A stretch of DNA of 13,690 nucleotides from an uncultured Fusicatenibacter sp. GTDB lineage: Bacteria; Bacillota; Clostridia; Lachnospirales; Lachnospiraceae. Under the pieces are notes generated by a model. The model saw only the letters and a list, made by a program, of their open reading frames with translations. It was not told the origin of the DNA and made no database searches. Positions 13,652-13,690 of the stretch are shown piece by piece (position 1 is the stretch's first letter; each line of letters begins with the position of its first letter). A program made the translations under genes and the position numbers. The DNA lies in the NCBI GenBank assembly GCA_902493585.1, contig CABUPZ010000065.1, positions 1-13,690 of the forward strand, read 5' to 3'.

Positions 13652-13685
13652 AAAAAAGAAAGACCGCAGGTGTTTGCCCACGGTC
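13652..13685 (-). terminator. Rho-independent terminator of a minus-strand gene beyond the right edge
   Basis: On the minus strand the hairpin GACCGTGGG / CACCTGCGGTC (13685 down to 13662) has outer arms GACCG/CGGTC plus inner wobble and GG/CC pairs. It is followed by TTTC and then a six-T run (13657-13652). It shows that the fucosidase operon starts its own transcript. The 172 bp from 13480 to 13651 hold the promoter and dyad and no convincing gene. Confidence 0.75.
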
Positions 13686-13690
13686 CGACA

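Overview
The window looks like chromosome from a gut-type Clostridia, most likely a Lachnospiraceae. The evidence is the mix of families: a PucR/CdaR-type regulator beside corrinoid methyltransferase genes, an ECF folate transporter subunit (FolT) behind a tetrahydrofolate riboswitch, Clostridia-type lipoprotein and Eis-like acetyltransferase genes, AGGAGG-type ribosome sites, and moderate GC with AT-rich intergenic regions. The genus cannot be fixed from sequence alone. I saw no tRNA, rRNA, CRISPR array, insertion sequence or phage gene.

Left block (1-3042). Two minus-strand genes form a one-carbon module: a corrinoid protein, cut by the left edge, and a methyltetrahydrofolate:corrinoid-type methyltransferase. 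Diverging from them is a PucR-family regulator with a TTG start. The 184-bp gap holds a promoter for each direction, and a near-perfect 11-bp dyad overlaps the regulator's -10 box. The substrate-specific methyltransferase is not visible and may lie beyond base 1.

Middle block (3043-6190). A minus-strand operon carries a short DUF3006-like protein, a nucleoside phosphorylase remnant that has lost its core, and a Ser-rich lipoprotein. It ends in an elaborate terminator at 3049-3116. A small membrane protein diverges from it. Next comes a clear tetrahydrofolate riboswitch with a ribosome-site-sequestering stem, controlling folT. A long hairpin at 6141-6189 separates folT from the next, convergent operon.

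Right block (6208-13479). Five minus-strand genes with gaps of 26-98 bp read as one operon: GH29 alpha-L-fucosidase, CutC, a large transglutaminase-like multidomain protein, an M28-family aminopeptidase, and an Eis-like N-acetyltransferase. None has a signal peptide or membrane segment, so all appear cytosolic. A promoter and a 7-bp dyad lie upstream of the fucosidase, and a terminator for an upstream gene lies at the right edge. Together the genes suggest intracellular processing of imported fucosylated glycopeptides or glyco-amino acids. The transglutaminase-like protein is the most interesting candidate: it is a Cys-His enzyme of the superfamily that includes peptide:N-glycanase. This pathway is inference; the individual family calls are firmer.
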